Below are positions 45,027-54,068 of a stretch of 64,000 bases of DNA, piece by piece; the stretch's first letter is position 1, and every line of letters begins with the position of its first letter. Under the pieces are notes generated by a model. The model saw only the letters and a list, made by a program, of their open reading frames with translations, did no database searches and was not told the origin of the DNA. Location: contig JAISGN010000016.1 in assembly GCA_031263015.1 (NCBI GenBank), positions 58,087 to 122,086 on the forward strand. Reading direction: 5' to 3'. Both the position numbers and the translations under genes were made by a program. The stretch is from Bacteroidales bacterium (lineage in GTDB: Bacteria > Bacteroidota > Bacteroidia > Bacteroidales > P3).

Positions 45027-46073
45027 ATGTATAAAAGAGGTTTAACGGCGGCAATAGCATTGTTGATGTTGCTGGTCGGCTGTAAGAAAGAAGAGAAATT
45101 TGTTGATAAAACGACTGGAAAGCCTTTGAATATTAAGATTATCAGGTTTGACGAGGCTCTTTTCGGACAAAAACACACTAATCAGACACTTTATTTTGAT
45201 ACTTTGATTAAAGATTACAGCGATTTGATGGATACCAATATTCCTAAGAAGAATCTTTATATGCTTTTAAGCAATACCGTTGCCGATACGATAATGCAAC
45301 AGGGCTGGAAAGCGGTTAATAAGATGTATCCTTCGTTTGATTGGCTGGAAAAGAAGTTAAATACCGGCTTTGCAGAGTTACAGAAAAATTATCCGCAGAC
45401 TCATCTTCCTAAAATATACTCTATGATTAGCGGACCGATAGATTATCAAACCGGATACGAGAGACGTGTCTATGCGGACGCAAATTGTATAATTATTGCT
45501 GCCGACTGGTATGCCATGACAATATTAAAAGACAAGCCTTTCTACAATCAAATTCCTAAATACTTGTGTAAAGTTCTGGATTCGGCATATATAGCCGCCG
45601 ATGTGATAAAAGCATATCTTAAACAGGTTACTACAATAAATATGCCGCTGGCTTCAATGAGCGGAGACGCAGATTTATTGTCGTTAATGATTGAAAGCGG
45701 AAAATTTAACTATGCCGCACAAAAATTATTGGGCTGTACGGAACAGGAAGTCTTGCGATACACAGATAAAGAGTTGCAATGGTGTCAAAAAAACGAGGCA
45801 AACATCTGGGGATACTTCATTCAAAATAAACTTTTGTTTGAAAAAGAACCCATAAAGTACAGAGGCTTGTTATTTGATGCCCCTTCAAGCAGAGGTATGC
45901 AAGGTTCGCCGGCACGGGTTGCGGAATACATCGGCTATAGAATTGTTTGCGAATATGCAAAGCAAAACAAAATATCAATACAAGACCTTTTCTCTCTAAC
46001 CAAAGCCGAAGATATCGGCAAAGAAGCAAATCGCATTCTGAACGAATCGGGTTTCAAACCTAAAAAACGCTAA
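45027..46073 (+). CDS. gldB: GldB-like lipoprotein
   Basis: Lipoprotein of 348 residues of the GldB family, first described as required for gliding in Flavobacterium and widespread in non-gliding Bacteroidota. The signal peptide ends in the lipobox LLVGC (Cys19) followed by KKEE. Family features include IIRFDEALFG near the N-terminus, KIYSMISGPIDYQTGYERRV, and the C-terminal YRGLLFDAPSSRGMQGSPAR. It starts a plus-strand unit with the LTA-synthase-like gene (three-base gap), the lipid kinase and the SUI1 gene. Its molecular role is unknown. Confidence 0.9.
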   Translation: MYKRGLTAAIALLMLLVGCKKEEKFVDKTTGKPLNIKIIRFDEALFGQKHTNQTLYFDTLIKDYSDLMDTNIPKKNLYMLLSNTVADTIMQQGWKAVNKMYPSFDWLEKKLNTGFAELQKNYPQTHLPKIYSMISGPIDYQTGYERRVYADANCIIIAADWYAMTILKDKPFYNQIPKYLCKVLDSAYIAADVIKAYLKQVTTINMPLASMSGDADLLSLMIESGKFNYAAQKLLGCTEQEVLRYTDKELQWCQKNEANIWGYFIQNKLLFEKEPIKYRGLLFDAPSSRGMQGSPARVAEYIGYRIVCEYAKQNKISIQDLFSLTKAEDIGKEANRILNESGFKPKKR

Positions 46074-46076
46074 CAC

Positions 46077-48002
46077 ATGAAAATTTCACCATCTTACAGG
46101 CAAATAATCTTAAAGTATTTGCTGGCAATCCTAATGCTTGTGCTGACGCAAGTTGTTTTCTATCTCATCAACAGCAGTCTTTTCAACGTAGATAGTCTTC
46201 ATGCGCTGATGGAAATAAAGCTCGGTTTTTTCAGGTATGCTTTGGCTACAACGAGTCTTTATCTCCTCCCCTATTTGCTTATGATGCTCTTGCCGATAAC
46301 AGCAAAGCAAAACAAATATTATCGTTTGACGGCGAATTTCTTTTATGTTGCGGCAACGGAGTTTGTTATGTTGGTGTCATGTGTTGATATGGGATATTAC
46401 AGATTTACTTTCAAACGGATGACTTCCGACATTGTGCGTTATTTAGGAATAGGCGGCGATTTCGGAGAACTTATCCCGCAATTTATACGTGATTACTGGC
46501 TGATTGTGCTTGTTTTTGTTTTGCTCAATGCTGTTTTCATTCTGCTGTTAAGATGGATTCATCGCCGCAATCGCACGGAGGAGATGTTTTATTCAAAGAA
46601 ATGGATTATCAAACAATCATTGGTAGCCGTTATTGTTGCAGGCTGTTTGTTTTTATCAATAAGAGGCGGTTTTCAAGTGAGACCTTTGAATCTTATGCAG
46701 GCAAGTCTGTACGCTTCAACGCAAAATTCGGCTTTGGTTCTCAACACTCCTTTCACTCTTTACCGCACTTTCGGCAAAGAAGGCGTAGAACCACAGAATT
46801 ATTTTGATGAAAAAACTCTGCAAACCTTCTTTTCGCCGATTTATACGCCGCAATCACAAACGTGGGCTGACACTTTATTTACTAAAAAGCCCCAATTGGG
46901 AAAAACAAATGTCGTTTTAATAATATTAGAGAGTTTCTCGGCGGAATATTTCGGCGTATATAATAAAGGAATCAGCCCTTCATACACGCCGTTCTTGGAT
47001 TCATTGGCACGAAACAGCATTGTATTTCAAGGAATGGCTAACAGCAAAAAATCTATTGACGGAATACCGTCGGTAATCGCCTCTTTGCCGCTACTGATGG
47101 AAGAAAGCTACATCACATCCAAGTATGGCGAAAATTCCTTAGGCTCTATTGCTTCAATGGTTGATGGTTTTGGCTACACAACTGCCTTTTTCCATGGCGG
47201 CTACAATGGTTCTATGAATTTTAATGTTTTCTCTAAGAAAGTAGGATTTGAGAATTATTTCGGCATGAACGAATATAACAACAAGAAAGACTACGATGGC
47301 AACTGGGGAATTTACGATGAGCCGTTTCTTCAATACATGTGCGGCAAATTAAGCACGTTTAAGCAACCTTTTCTTGCGTCTGTCTTCACTCTTTCCTCAC
47401 ATCATCCGTGGAAAATACCGCCTCAACACAAGAATCGCTTTCCTAAAGGCACCATGATAGTACATGAAACGGTCGGATATGTGGATTATGCCCTGAAAAG
47501 GTTCTTTGAATCGGCACAAAAGACCGATTGGTTCAATAACACTATCTTTATAATTACTACTGACCACTCTTCTCAGACGCAAACCAAAGAATACCGCACT
47601 CAAATGGGCTTTTTCAAAATTCCAATCATCATCTACTCTCCTTTATTAAAGCATGGAGTGGTAACAAATGAGCGTTTGCAACAAATAGACATACTTCCAA
47701 CGCTGGCAGATTTGCTTAAAGTGCCGCAAAAGGTCTTCTCCTTCGGACGAAGTGCCTTTTCCACAAAACCGAATTACTATATATATTATCTGAATGAAGA
47801 ATATATGCTGACAATAGGCGATTATATGAGCAAATATCGTCAAGGCTATCCGACCGAACTTTATAATATTGAAAAGGACCCTTTGTTAGAACACAACATT
47901 GCTTCGGAAAATCCGTATATTACGGCGTTCCATCGCAACATGACCCAAGCAATAATACAACAATACAACAACAGATTGATAAAAAACAGGCTTACTCCAT
48001 AA
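46077..48002 (+). CDS. LTA synthase-like sulfatase-fold membrane enzyme
   Basis: Membrane enzyme of 641 residues: five N-terminal helices (about residues 10-205) followed by an extracytoplasmic sulfatase/alkaline-phosphatase-fold domain. The metal-binding start is VVLIILESFSAEYFG. The expected nucleophile region reads NSKKSIDGIPSVIASLP, so Ser would replace the Thr of Gram-positive LtaS. Metal ligands follow in HGGYNGSMNF and IITTDHSSQT. Gram-negative members transfer phosphoglycerol or related groups to envelope glycans or lipids; the acceptor is not known here. The downstream lipid kinase could recycle diacylglycerol released by such transfer (inference). Confidence 0.88.
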   Translation: MKISPSYRQIILKYLLAILMLVLTQVVFYLINSSLFNVDSLHALMEIKLGFFRYALATTSLYLLPYLLMMLLPITAKQNKYYRLTANFFYVAATEFVMLVSCVDMGYYRFTFKRMTSDIVRYLGIGGDFGELIPQFIRDYWLIVLVFVLLNAVFILLLRWIHRRNRTEEMFYSKKWIIKQSLVAVIVAGCLFLSIRGGFQVRPLNLMQASLYASTQNSALVLNTPFTLYRTFGKEGVEPQNYFDEKTLQTFFSPIYTPQSQTWADTLFTKKPQLGKTNVVLIILESFSAEYFGVYNKGISPSYTPFLDSLARNSIVFQGMANSKKSIDGIPSVIASLPLLMEESYITSKYGENSLGSIASMVDGFGYTTAFFHGGYNGSMNFNVFSKKVGFENYFGMNEYNNKKDYDGNWGIYDEPFLQYMCGKLSTFKQPFLASVFTLSSHHPWKIPPQHKNRFPKGTMIVHETVGYVDYALKRFFESAQKTDWFNNTIFIITTDHSSQTQTKEYRTQMGFFKIPIIIYSPLLKHGVVTNERLQQIDILPTLADLLKVPQKVFSFGRSAFSTKPNYYIYYLNEEYMLTIGDYMSKYRQGYPTELYNIEKDPLLEHNIASENPYITAFHRNMTQAIIQQYNNRLIKNRLTP

Positions 48003-48013
48003 TTTTATAGTGC

Positions 48014-48892
48014 ATGAAAGAACGAATACTTTTTATTATCAACCCGATATCAGGTATTGGCAAGCAAAAACGAGCAGAAGCGGCAATAAACCGCTATTTG
48101 GACAAAACCTTATTTGATTTTGAAATAATTTATACGCAGTATGCTCATCATGCAACAGCGATTTGTGAGCATATTGTGAGCGAAAAATCGTTCCAAACTG
48201 TTGCAATAGTAGGCGGAGACGGCTCAATTAACGATTGTGTCAAGGGTTTGGTGGGGTCAAACGTCCGTTTGGCAATAATACCAGCAGGAAGCGGCAACGG
48301 ATTGGCAAGAACGCTGAAAATACCTCTTACTTTGCGGGGAGCAATCGCAATAATAAACGAGAGAAAAGCCGTTTGCATTGATACGGTTGCCCTAAATGAC
48401 AAAATATACGCAAGCATTGCCGGCATAGGCTTTGATGCGCTGGTGGCGAAAGAGTTTTCTGCGACAAAGATACGCGGTTTCATTCCGTATTTTCAAATAG
48501 TTGCTACTCATTATCCGCTGTATAAACCAAAGAAATACTCAATAAAAATTGACAAAGTGCCGCATAATCTGACCGCACTCTTCATTTGCTTTGCCAATTC
48601 CACGCAATTCGGCTACAATACCCTTGTTGCACCGTCGGCATCCTTGACAGACGGGCAAATAAACGTCATTTGCGTAAAAAAAATCCCTATACCTTTTTTG
48701 CCGATTGTGGCATCGTTTCTTTTTACCAAGCATTTCGAGCAATCAACCTACGTAAAATCGTTCCAAGCCAAAGAGATATTGATTTCCAACAATGGAAAAA
48801 TCGGCATAAACCTTGACGGAGAATATTTTGAAGAAGAAAACGACATCCGAATCAGCATAAAGCCGCGCAGTTTGCACGTTTTAATTCCGTAA
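48014..48892 (+). CDS. Diacylglycerol/lipid kinase family protein
   Basis: Soluble lipid kinase of the YegS/DgkB family, 292 residues, predicted to phosphorylate a lipid such as diacylglycerol using ATP. The N-terminal FIINPISGIGKQKRA and the catalytic-domain motif AIVGGDGSINDCVKGL (GGDG) are clear. IPAGSGNGLARTLKIP follows, and the C-terminal domain has NLDGEYFE. It lies 11 bases after the LTA-synthase-like gene and 12 before the SUI1 gene, in one unit. Confidence 0.93.
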   Translation: MKERILFIINPISGIGKQKRAEAAINRYLDKTLFDFEIIYTQYAHHATAICEHIVSEKSFQTVAIVGGDGSINDCVKGLVGSNVRLAIIPAGSGNGLARTLKIPLTLRGAIAIINERKAVCIDTVALNDKIYASIAGIGFDALVAKEFSATKIRGFIPYFQIVATHYPLYKPKKYSIKIDKVPHNLTALFICFANSTQFGYNTLVAPSASLTDGQINVICVKKIPIPFLPIVASFLFTKHFEQSTYVKSFQAKEILISNNGKIGINLDGEYFEEENDIRISIKPRSLHVLIP

Positions 48893-48904
48893 TACGAAAG
48901 AAGC

Positions 48905-49276
48905 ATGAGCAAAAGAGACAAAAAATCGGCACAGGACGCACAAAAAGCACCGAAAAACGCCATCGGAATCGTATATTCCACCAATAAAAATTTCCAATAT
49001 CAAACCTCCGAACGGCAGGAAGAAGAAACCTTGCCGCCAAATCAGCAAAGGCTGCACGTAAAGTTGGATAAAAAACAGCGAGGAGGCAAGAAAGTTACAT
49101 TAATCACAGGATTTATAGGGATGGATGCCGATTTGACCGATTTAGGCAAAGAATTAAAGCAAAAATGTGGCGTTGGCGGCAGCGCAAAAGACGGAGAAAT
49201 ATTGATACAGGGCGATTTCGTGGCAAAAATCCTTGACATCCTGACCGCAAAAGGCTATAAAGCCGTTCAAAATTAA
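48905..49276 (+). CDS. SUI1/YciH-family translation factor
   Basis: Protein of 123 residues of the eIF1/SUI1 family (bacterial YciH), thought to influence start-codon selection on the 30S subunit. The SUI1 core is at residues 60-120: [20 protein letters not shown] followed by [19 protein letters not shown]. The N-terminal 50 residues are basic and lack a known domain. It is the last gene of the gldB unit; a 21-bp repeat array follows. Confidence 0.92.
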   Translation: MSKRDKKSAQDAQKAPKNAIGIVYSTNKNFQYQTSERQEEETLPPNQQRLHVKLDKKQRGGKKVTLITGFIGMDADLTDLGKELKQKCGVGGSAKDGEILIQGDFVAKILDILTAKGYKAVQN

Positions 49277-49353
49277 CCTTTCGGTGCGTGCGGCACTTGC
49301 TTTAATTCAGTGTTTTGTGCTTTTGCCGACATAGCATAAAGGATGGCTGAAAT

Positions 49354-49459
49354 GAAACGCTGTTTCATTCTCACCAAAGGCTGTTTGGTTAAAATAAAAC
49401 AGCCTTTCATTTTGACAGAACAGCCTTTCATTTTATCGGAACAGCGTATGGCGACAGGG
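49354..49459. repeat. 21-bp array, AAACAGCCTTT family
   Basis: Five units in exact 21-bp steps: GAAACGCTGTTTCAT, CAAAGGCTGTTTGGT, then the inverted AAAACAGCCTTTCAT and AGAACAGCCTTTCAT, ending in a degenerate GGAACAGCG. A GTGCGTGCGGCAC segment at 49284-49296 stands before it. It fills most of the gap before the MBL gene. Confidence 0.92.
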
Positions 49460-49530
49460 ATGCGGCACTTCATAAGCACAATAAAACGTTTTGTCAAAAC
49501 GTTACAGGATTATAACTAATTAAAAAGTTG

Positions 49531-49538
49531 TATTTTTG
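49531..49538 (+). promoter_or_regulatory. -7 promoter box of the MBL-fold gene
   Basis: TATTTTTG, 38 bases before the ATG at 49577. Confidence 0.6.
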
Positions 49539-49576
49539 TAGCAGAATTTGATTCCGAAATATTAAAACAATCCGAT

Positions 49577-50320
49577 ATGAAATTAAAACGCTATTTCACT
49601 TTATTGATGTTAATACCTATGATTATGAATGCACAAAATTTTGAAACCGATGTGCTGAAAAGCAAAAAAAGAAACGGCTCTGAAATCAAAATAACCTTCA
49701 TTAAGCACGGCAGTTTGCTGTTTGAATACAAGAATCAGACGATTTATGTTGATGCGGCAAGCGAATTTTGCGATTATTCAAAGATGCCAAAAGCCGATTT
49801 CCTGATTTATACTCATCAACACTCAGACCATTTTGACACAACAGCGGTCAATGATTTGCTGAAGCCGAATACAAAAATTGTTGCCAACCAAGAAATCGTG
49901 GATATCTTGAATAAAGGCGTTGCAATGAAGTATGGAGACGATATTTCGCTGTCTTCCGACATCGGTGTGAAGGCTCTGCCGGCTTATAACACGACAAAAT
50001 CTCATCTTGCTTTTCATCCGAAAGGTATGGGCAACGGTTATTTGCTTACAATTGACGGAACAAAAATTTATATCAGCGGAGATACGGAATACATCAAAGA
50101 AATGAAGGATTTAAAGGGGAAAACAGATGTGGCATTCTTGGCAATAAATCAGCCATACACTATGACGGTGGAACAAGCCGTGAAAGCAGTGGAAGCAATT
50201 ATGCCTAAAATTTTCTATCCCTATCATTACGGACAGACAGATGAGCCTACGGATATAAAGACTCTTGAAAGCGAGCTGGAAAACCTTGATGCGGAAGTTC
50301 GTATTCGCCAATTGCAATAG
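49577..50320 (+). CDS. MBL-fold metallo-hydrolase, exported
   Basis: Metallo-beta-lactamase-fold hydrolase of 247 residues with a signal peptide (residues 1-18, ending MNAQ). The zinc-binding motif is THQHSDHFD (His80, His82, Asp84, His85), with further ligands likely in YISGDTEYI and YPYHYGQTDEP. The pattern is closest to the UlaG-like group, which includes lactonases and phosphodiesterases, so the substrate is open. It is eight bases ahead of an exported protein of unknown function and probably co-transcribed. Confidence 0.88.
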   Translation: MKLKRYFTLLMLIPMIMNAQNFETDVLKSKKRNGSEIKITFIKHGSLLFEYKNQTIYVDAASEFCDYSKMPKADFLIYTHQHSDHFDTTAVNDLLKPNTKIVANQEIVDILNKGVAMKYGDDISLSSDIGVKALPAYNTTKSHLAFHPKGMGNGYLLTIDGTKIYISGDTEYIKEMKDLKGKTDVAFLAINQPYTMTVEQAVKAVEAIMPKIFYPYHYGQTDEPTDIKTLESELENLDAEVRIRQLQ

Positions 50321-50328
50321 GTAGAACG

Positions 50329-51360
50329 ATGAAACGTTTGGGTAAAATGCGGTTCGGAAATAAGAAAAGAAGCCTTGTTTTTGGTTTTATGGCGTTATGC
50401 GTCATGGTTTCTTCGGCTCAAAGCAGGCAGGCAATGGAAAATTTTGAGAATCAGTTGAAACCGCTGATGGATGAGATGTTTTATGCGCCGATAGACAATC
50501 AAAAATTTAATGCAAACGAGAAATTCATAGCCTTAATGGCTGATATTTTGACCTATCCCAAGAGCTTCTCCTATCCTTTTGAGCGATTGACCTCAAACAA
50601 CGTTGATAGTATGCGGATAAGTGTGCTTTGCCCGACCGATAATCGCTTTCGCATTTACACATGGAGCATAAAAAATGATTTCGGAGAAGTAGAAAATTTC
50701 GGATTCGTGCAAGTCCCAAACCCGGAAGAAAAGGAGAACTTTGTTTATCGGCTGTTTGACAAAAGCGAAGAAAGCATTTATCCGGAAGAAGCAAAACTTC
50801 ACGATACTAATTGGTTTGGTGCGGTGTATTATTCGTTGATTACAACAAAATATGACGGCAATTCTTATTATACTTTGCTCGGTTGGGACGGAAAAGACAT
50901 ATATTCGCAGCGCAAAATCATTGAACCGATTTCTATAAAGGCTTCAAACGGGCAACCAACCTTCGGTTCAGCCGTATTCTATAAGGAAAAGAATCGCAAA
51001 CGCTGCATTTTTGAATATTCTCCCAAAGCAAATTTTATATTAAGGTACGATAATCAGTTTGTGGAACGGCGTTTGACAAAAAAGACACAGCGTAATAAAA
51101 AAATTATCCCTCAATCCAAAACCGAAATAGAGCGTGATATGATGATTGTTTATGATTCCCTTCAATCAATGTTTGGGGATTTCGAATCCTTGCCTCAATA
51201 TAATATAGCGTCTTATGAGTTTAACGGCTTTAAGTTTGAGAAGGGCAAATGGAAACGAGTTGTCGGCGTTGTTCCACGCAATAAACCCGACAAAATACGG
51301 GATAAACAAAACGAAGACCCTAACAAATCAAATATAAAGAAGAAAAGCGGCTTATTTTAG
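50329..51360 (+). CDS. Exported protein of unknown function
   Basis: Protein of 343 residues that I do not recognise. An N-terminal basic segment and hydrophobic helix (about residues 14-30, ending SSAQS) suggest a signal peptide. The mature part is mixed alpha/beta without repeats. Notable segments are LCPTDNRFRIYTWSIKNDFG and YYTLLGWDGKDIYSQRK. The C-terminus is very basic (DPNKSNIKKKSGLF). It follows the MBL-fold gene by eight bases, so it may act with it in the periplasm. A T-rich tract follows the stop, without a clear hairpin. Confidence 0.7.
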   Translation: MKRLGKMRFGNKKRSLVFGFMALCVMVSSAQSRQAMENFENQLKPLMDEMFYAPIDNQKFNANEKFIALMADILTYPKSFSYPFERLTSNNVDSMRISVLCPTDNRFRIYTWSIKNDFGEVENFGFVQVPNPEEKENFVYRLFDKSEESIYPEEAKLHDTNWFGAVYYSLITTKYDGNSYYTLLGWDGKDIYSQRKIIEPISIKASNGQPTFGSAVFYKEKNRKRCIFEYSPKANFILRYDNQFVERRLTKKTQRNKKIIPQSKTEIERDMMIVYDSLQSMFGDFESLPQYNIASYEFNGFKFEKGKWKRVVGVVPRNKPDKIRDKQNEDPNKSNIKKKSGLF

Positions 51361-51389
51361 CCTCTTTTTTGCAATTAAAAAACTTTTTG

Positions 51390-51397
51390 TATATTTG
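51390..51397 (+). promoter_or_regulatory. -7 promoter box before the poly-G region
   Basis: TATATTTG with a TTG 18 bases upstream at 51369-51371; a transcript would run into the G12 tract and the array. Confidence 0.6.
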
Positions 51398-51501
51398 CAG
51401 CCTCTTATAAAGGTTATATAAAAGTTTAACAAAACACTAAATAATGACGAAAGCAGGAATTAAAAATAAGCCGCATACCCTATCCCTGACGGCATTTTGC
51501 T

Positions 51502-51513
51502 GGGGGGGGGGGG
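51502..51513 (+). repeat. Homopolymer run of twelve G
   Basis: Twelve consecutive G residues, by far the longest G or C run in this A+T-rich window. It lies inside the open frame that begins at 51444, about 105 bases after a promoter box. Such tracts are prone to slipped-strand length changes. Confidence 0.9.
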
Positions 51514-51626
51514 TAAAAAGTCCCGAAGCCCGAGATTTGCTGTTTATAGCCTCTTTCCGTGCATTATACGACATAGTTTTACACGTCCGCAAGACAATCC
51601 TTCTTCCCATACTCCAAAATATACCT

Positions 51627-51805
51627 TTCCGAACACAAAATTTAATATTCCGTATGACAAATAGAATGTTCCATGTCTCATACGGATTGTTCCGCATCAA
51701 AAGCGGATTGTTCCCAATGAAAAAAGGAACAATCCGAATGGCATTAGGATTGTTCCGAACGAGACATGGAATAATCCCAACGAGAGATGGATTGTTCCCA
51801 ATTGA
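51627..51805. repeat. 21-bp array, GGATTGTTCC family
   Basis: The tetramer TTCC (or its variant ATCC) recurs at 51627 and every 21 bases to 51795 without drift. Most units carry GGATTGTTCC, one is inverted (GGAACAATCC), and linkers vary (GCATCAAAAG, CAATGAAAAA, GAACGAGACA). Confidence 0.92.
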
Positions 51806-51844
51806 AGAAATATCTTTAATGTTAAATAAAAAATCACTAAATTT

Positions 51845-52516
51845 ATGACTGCTAAAAATGATTACGTCCCCTACAATGATGGTAAGTTTGACGACAGGGT
51901 TAATGCTCTGTTAAACTGGATGTCGGCACAGAAAACGTTGTTTCCGCTTGAGGATTTGACGCGTTTTACTACCGCAAAAAACAACTGGACTACGGCGTAT
52001 GAGCCTGTGAAAAATGGTGATGCGACTCCTCAACAATTTGAGAAAAAGAAACTGGCAAAAGCAGAGATGACAAATATTTACAGGGAGTTCTATCATCGTT
52101 TCTTTCAGTACAATACAGCCATTACGGACGATGTGAAAAGGCTGCTGGGCTTTCCGATTTACGACAAAAAGAGAACGCCCGTTGAGCCGCCGACCGAAAT
52201 ACCTGTTTTTGAGATAGATTTCTCGCAAAAGTTGGTTCATTTGGTCTTTGTCGGCAGTGCGGACCCGGAAGAAAAGGACGAGATACGCCGCCGCAAACCG
52301 AAAGGAGTTACGGGCTTTGAAGTTGTTCGTTCTGTTGGTGTTGAGCCTAAGGCTGACAAGGATTTTGAGGTGGTGCGGACCGAATCAAAGTCGCCTTTGA
52401 GGATTGAGTATGATATGACCGACAAAGGGAAATCGGTATGGTATCGTGTTCGTTGGTTTAACGGCAAAGGCGATGTCGGACAATGGTCGGAAATCAAAAT
52501 AGCAATAGTAAATTAA
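51845..52516 (+). CDS. Unknown protein with helical N-terminus and Fn3-like C-terminus
   Basis: Cytoplasmic-looking protein of 223 residues without signal peptide. Residues 1-115 appear helical (FDDRVNALLNWMSAQKTLFP; MTNIYREFYHRFFQYNTAI). Residues 125-223 look like a small beta domain of fibronectin type III kind (GKSVWYRVRWFNGKGDVGQW). Proteins of this layout are scattered in Bacteroidota without assigned function; I cannot name the family with certainty. Its ATG overlaps the stop of the preceding open frame as ATGA, and the next gene starts 13 bases downstream. Confidence 0.65.
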   Translation: MTAKNDYVPYNDGKFDDRVNALLNWMSAQKTLFPLEDLTRFTTAKNNWTTAYEPVKNGDATPQQFEKKKLAKAEMTNIYREFYHRFFQYNTAITDDVKRLLGFPIYDKKRTPVEPPTEIPVFEIDFSQKLVHLVFVGSADPEEKDEIRRRKPKGVTGFEVVRSVGVEPKADKDFEVVRTESKSPLRIEYDMTDKGKSVWYRVRWFNGKGDVGQWSEIKIAIVN

Positions 52517-52529
52517 AAAATAAGTAAGT

Positions 52530-53975
52530 ATGGAAAATATAGAAGATAAGAAAATAATCACAAAGGAAACTATTATAAAAGAATTTGAGTTATTTTCTCA
52601 TGATGATAGTTTTGGCATAGAATGTATTTTTAGTCAAAAAGGAAGAGATGATGTTTTCAAAATTTTAGGAAATATTTCTCAAAGACCTATTCGCTATACC
52701 CAGTTAAATCAGATATTTGTATTATCAGGATTACCAGGATTTAGTAAGGGCTTTTTTGAGTATTATTGGATGAATACACCAGAAGAACATCCATATGTAA
52801 CAACTCAATTTAATAATTTATTTAACAATAAGTATTCTAAATTAGATTCAATAAGTGAACTTAATCATCTTAAATGGGGTTTATACCGTATTTATGTTGA
52901 TGGGTTATTATTTTTTGGAGATATAAATAGAGGTTATGGAAATTTGTGTCGTAAAAATAAAACAGAAATAAGCGAATTTTTCAAATCAAAACGTTTTGAT
53001 ACTAATGAAATGACAAAACGACCTGCTCATATAGATTATGAAAGAATAGACCAAGAAGATAGATATTTAATTTCAGAAATGGTTGCAGCAACATATTCTA
53101 CAAATGAAGAGTCAAGTGAAAGTATATATTCTGTACTTAAAGAAAATTATCACAAATTAAAATTGGAAAAACCAAGAAAAAAGAAATTTAAAATTAAAGA
53201 ATTACTTGATTATTCCTCAAAAAATAAACAATTATCATTTGAACTTTCTACTGAAGAGATTATGGAAGATGAAATAAAGAATGATACCGATATTGATAAA
53301 AAAATAAGATCTATAGCAGATAGATTTAAATTGGCAAGAGAGAAAGCATTGAAAAATACACATTACTATTTATCTCTGGTTAATGATATGGATGTATATG
53401 TGGCAACGTCTATGAGAAATAAAAAAGATTTTATCTCAATGGCACAAAATGTGGAAAGAATTTTCAAGCGTGCTGACATTAGTGAGTTAAAATTAAATTA
53501 TTTTGACCCAACTATTAGTGCATCAACATGCACAGAAGACAAAGGAATACTTGAATGTTTAATGGTTAAATGTGCAAAAGCATTGATTTACACTGCAGGA
53601 GATAAAGAAAGTTATGGAAAAGATGCAGAAGCTGCAATGTCATTAAGTTCAGGAAAACCAGTTATTTTCTTTTGTCCTGAAAGAGATACTTTTTATAGGA
53701 ATAATCATCCATTAACAAAGTTAGTTGATTTTACAACAGGTATTGCAAATGGGGCAATGATAACAAACAACACTTCTACAATATCTGATTTATTACAAGC
53801 ATTATTTACTAATAATATGCAGTATAAATTAGAACAAGGCACAGGTAATCAAAAAGGATTTTTTAGGTTAAAAGAAAAAACAACAGATTCAACAATAAGA
53901 ATTCAAACTAATGATAAGTTATTAGTAAATACTTTTTGGAATTTTTATACTAACATAAATAATCCATTAAAATAA
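52530..53975 (+). CDS. A+T-rich gene with deoxyribosyltransferase/TIR-like C-terminal domain
   Basis: Protein of 481 residues. Residues 1-280 match no family I recognise: Phe/Tyr- and Asn-rich, then a charged stretch around 215-260. Residues 286-400 look like a Rossmann-type nucleoside-deoxyribosyltransferase/TIR-like domain: strand DMDVYVATSMRNKKDFISMA, strand CAKALIYTAG, and GKDAEAAMSLSSGKPVIFF with a candidate catalytic Glu367. Such domains act on nucleotides or NAD, or sense them, in several defence systems. Codon use is much more A+T-rich than the neighbours, suggesting transfer. It lies 13 bases after the unknown gene and is closed by a strong terminator. Confidence 0.72.
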   Translation: MENIEDKKIITKETIIKEFELFSHDDSFGIECIFSQKGRDDVFKILGNISQRPIRYTQLNQIFVLSGLPGFSKGFFEYYWMNTPEEHPYVTTQFNNLFNNKYSKLDSISELNHLKWGLYRIYVDGLLFFGDINRGYGNLCRKNKTEISEFFKSKRFDTNEMTKRPAHIDYERIDQEDRYLISEMVAATYSTNEESSESIYSVLKENYHKLKLEKPRKKKFKIKELLDYSSKNKQLSFELSTEEIMEDEIKNDTDIDKKIRSIADRFKLAREKALKNTHYYLSLVNDMDVYVATSMRNKKDFISMAQNVERIFKRADISELKLNYFDPTISASTCTEDKGILECLMVKCAKALIYTAGDKESYGKDAEAAMSLSSGKPVIFFCPERDTFYRNNHPLTKLVDFTTGIANGAMITNNTSTISDLLQALFTNNMQYKLEQGTGNQKGFFRLKEKTTDSTIRIQTNDKLLVNTFWNFYTNINNPLK

Positions 53976-53991
53976 TAATATTACATTTGAC

Positions 53992-54028
53992 AAGACGAGG
54001 TTGCTTGAATTAAGCAACCTCGTCTTTT
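53992..54028. terminator. Strong bidirectional terminator
   Basis: Perfect 15-bp stem AAGACGAGGTTGCTT / AAGCAACCTCGTCTT with a five-base loop, then TTGT; it lies between the A+T-rich gene and convergent tdh. Confidence 0.92.
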
Positions 54029-54068
54029 GTATATAAATAGGTAAAAGTAAGTAATGCGTTTATAACTT

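Larger units (their letters stand above)
51444..51848 (+). other. Open frame across a poly-G tract and a 21-bp array; coding status unclear
   Basis: A frame of 134 codons starts 46 bases after a promoter box and overlaps the next gene by ATGA. Its first third crosses a run of twelve G residues, and its last two thirds are the 21-bp array, which reads as heptads ending GLF or GTI (for example RTRHGII, PTRDGLF). Because 21 is divisible by three, an array without a stop stays open by chance, so this may not encode a protein. If it does, the product is a small basic repeat protein whose frame depends on the length of the G tract. Confidence 0.35.

Noticed and set aside
51437..51700. Minus-strand frame across the poly-G (poly-C) tract
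   Set aside because: No promoter box or recognisable domain on that strand; the promoter present points the other way.
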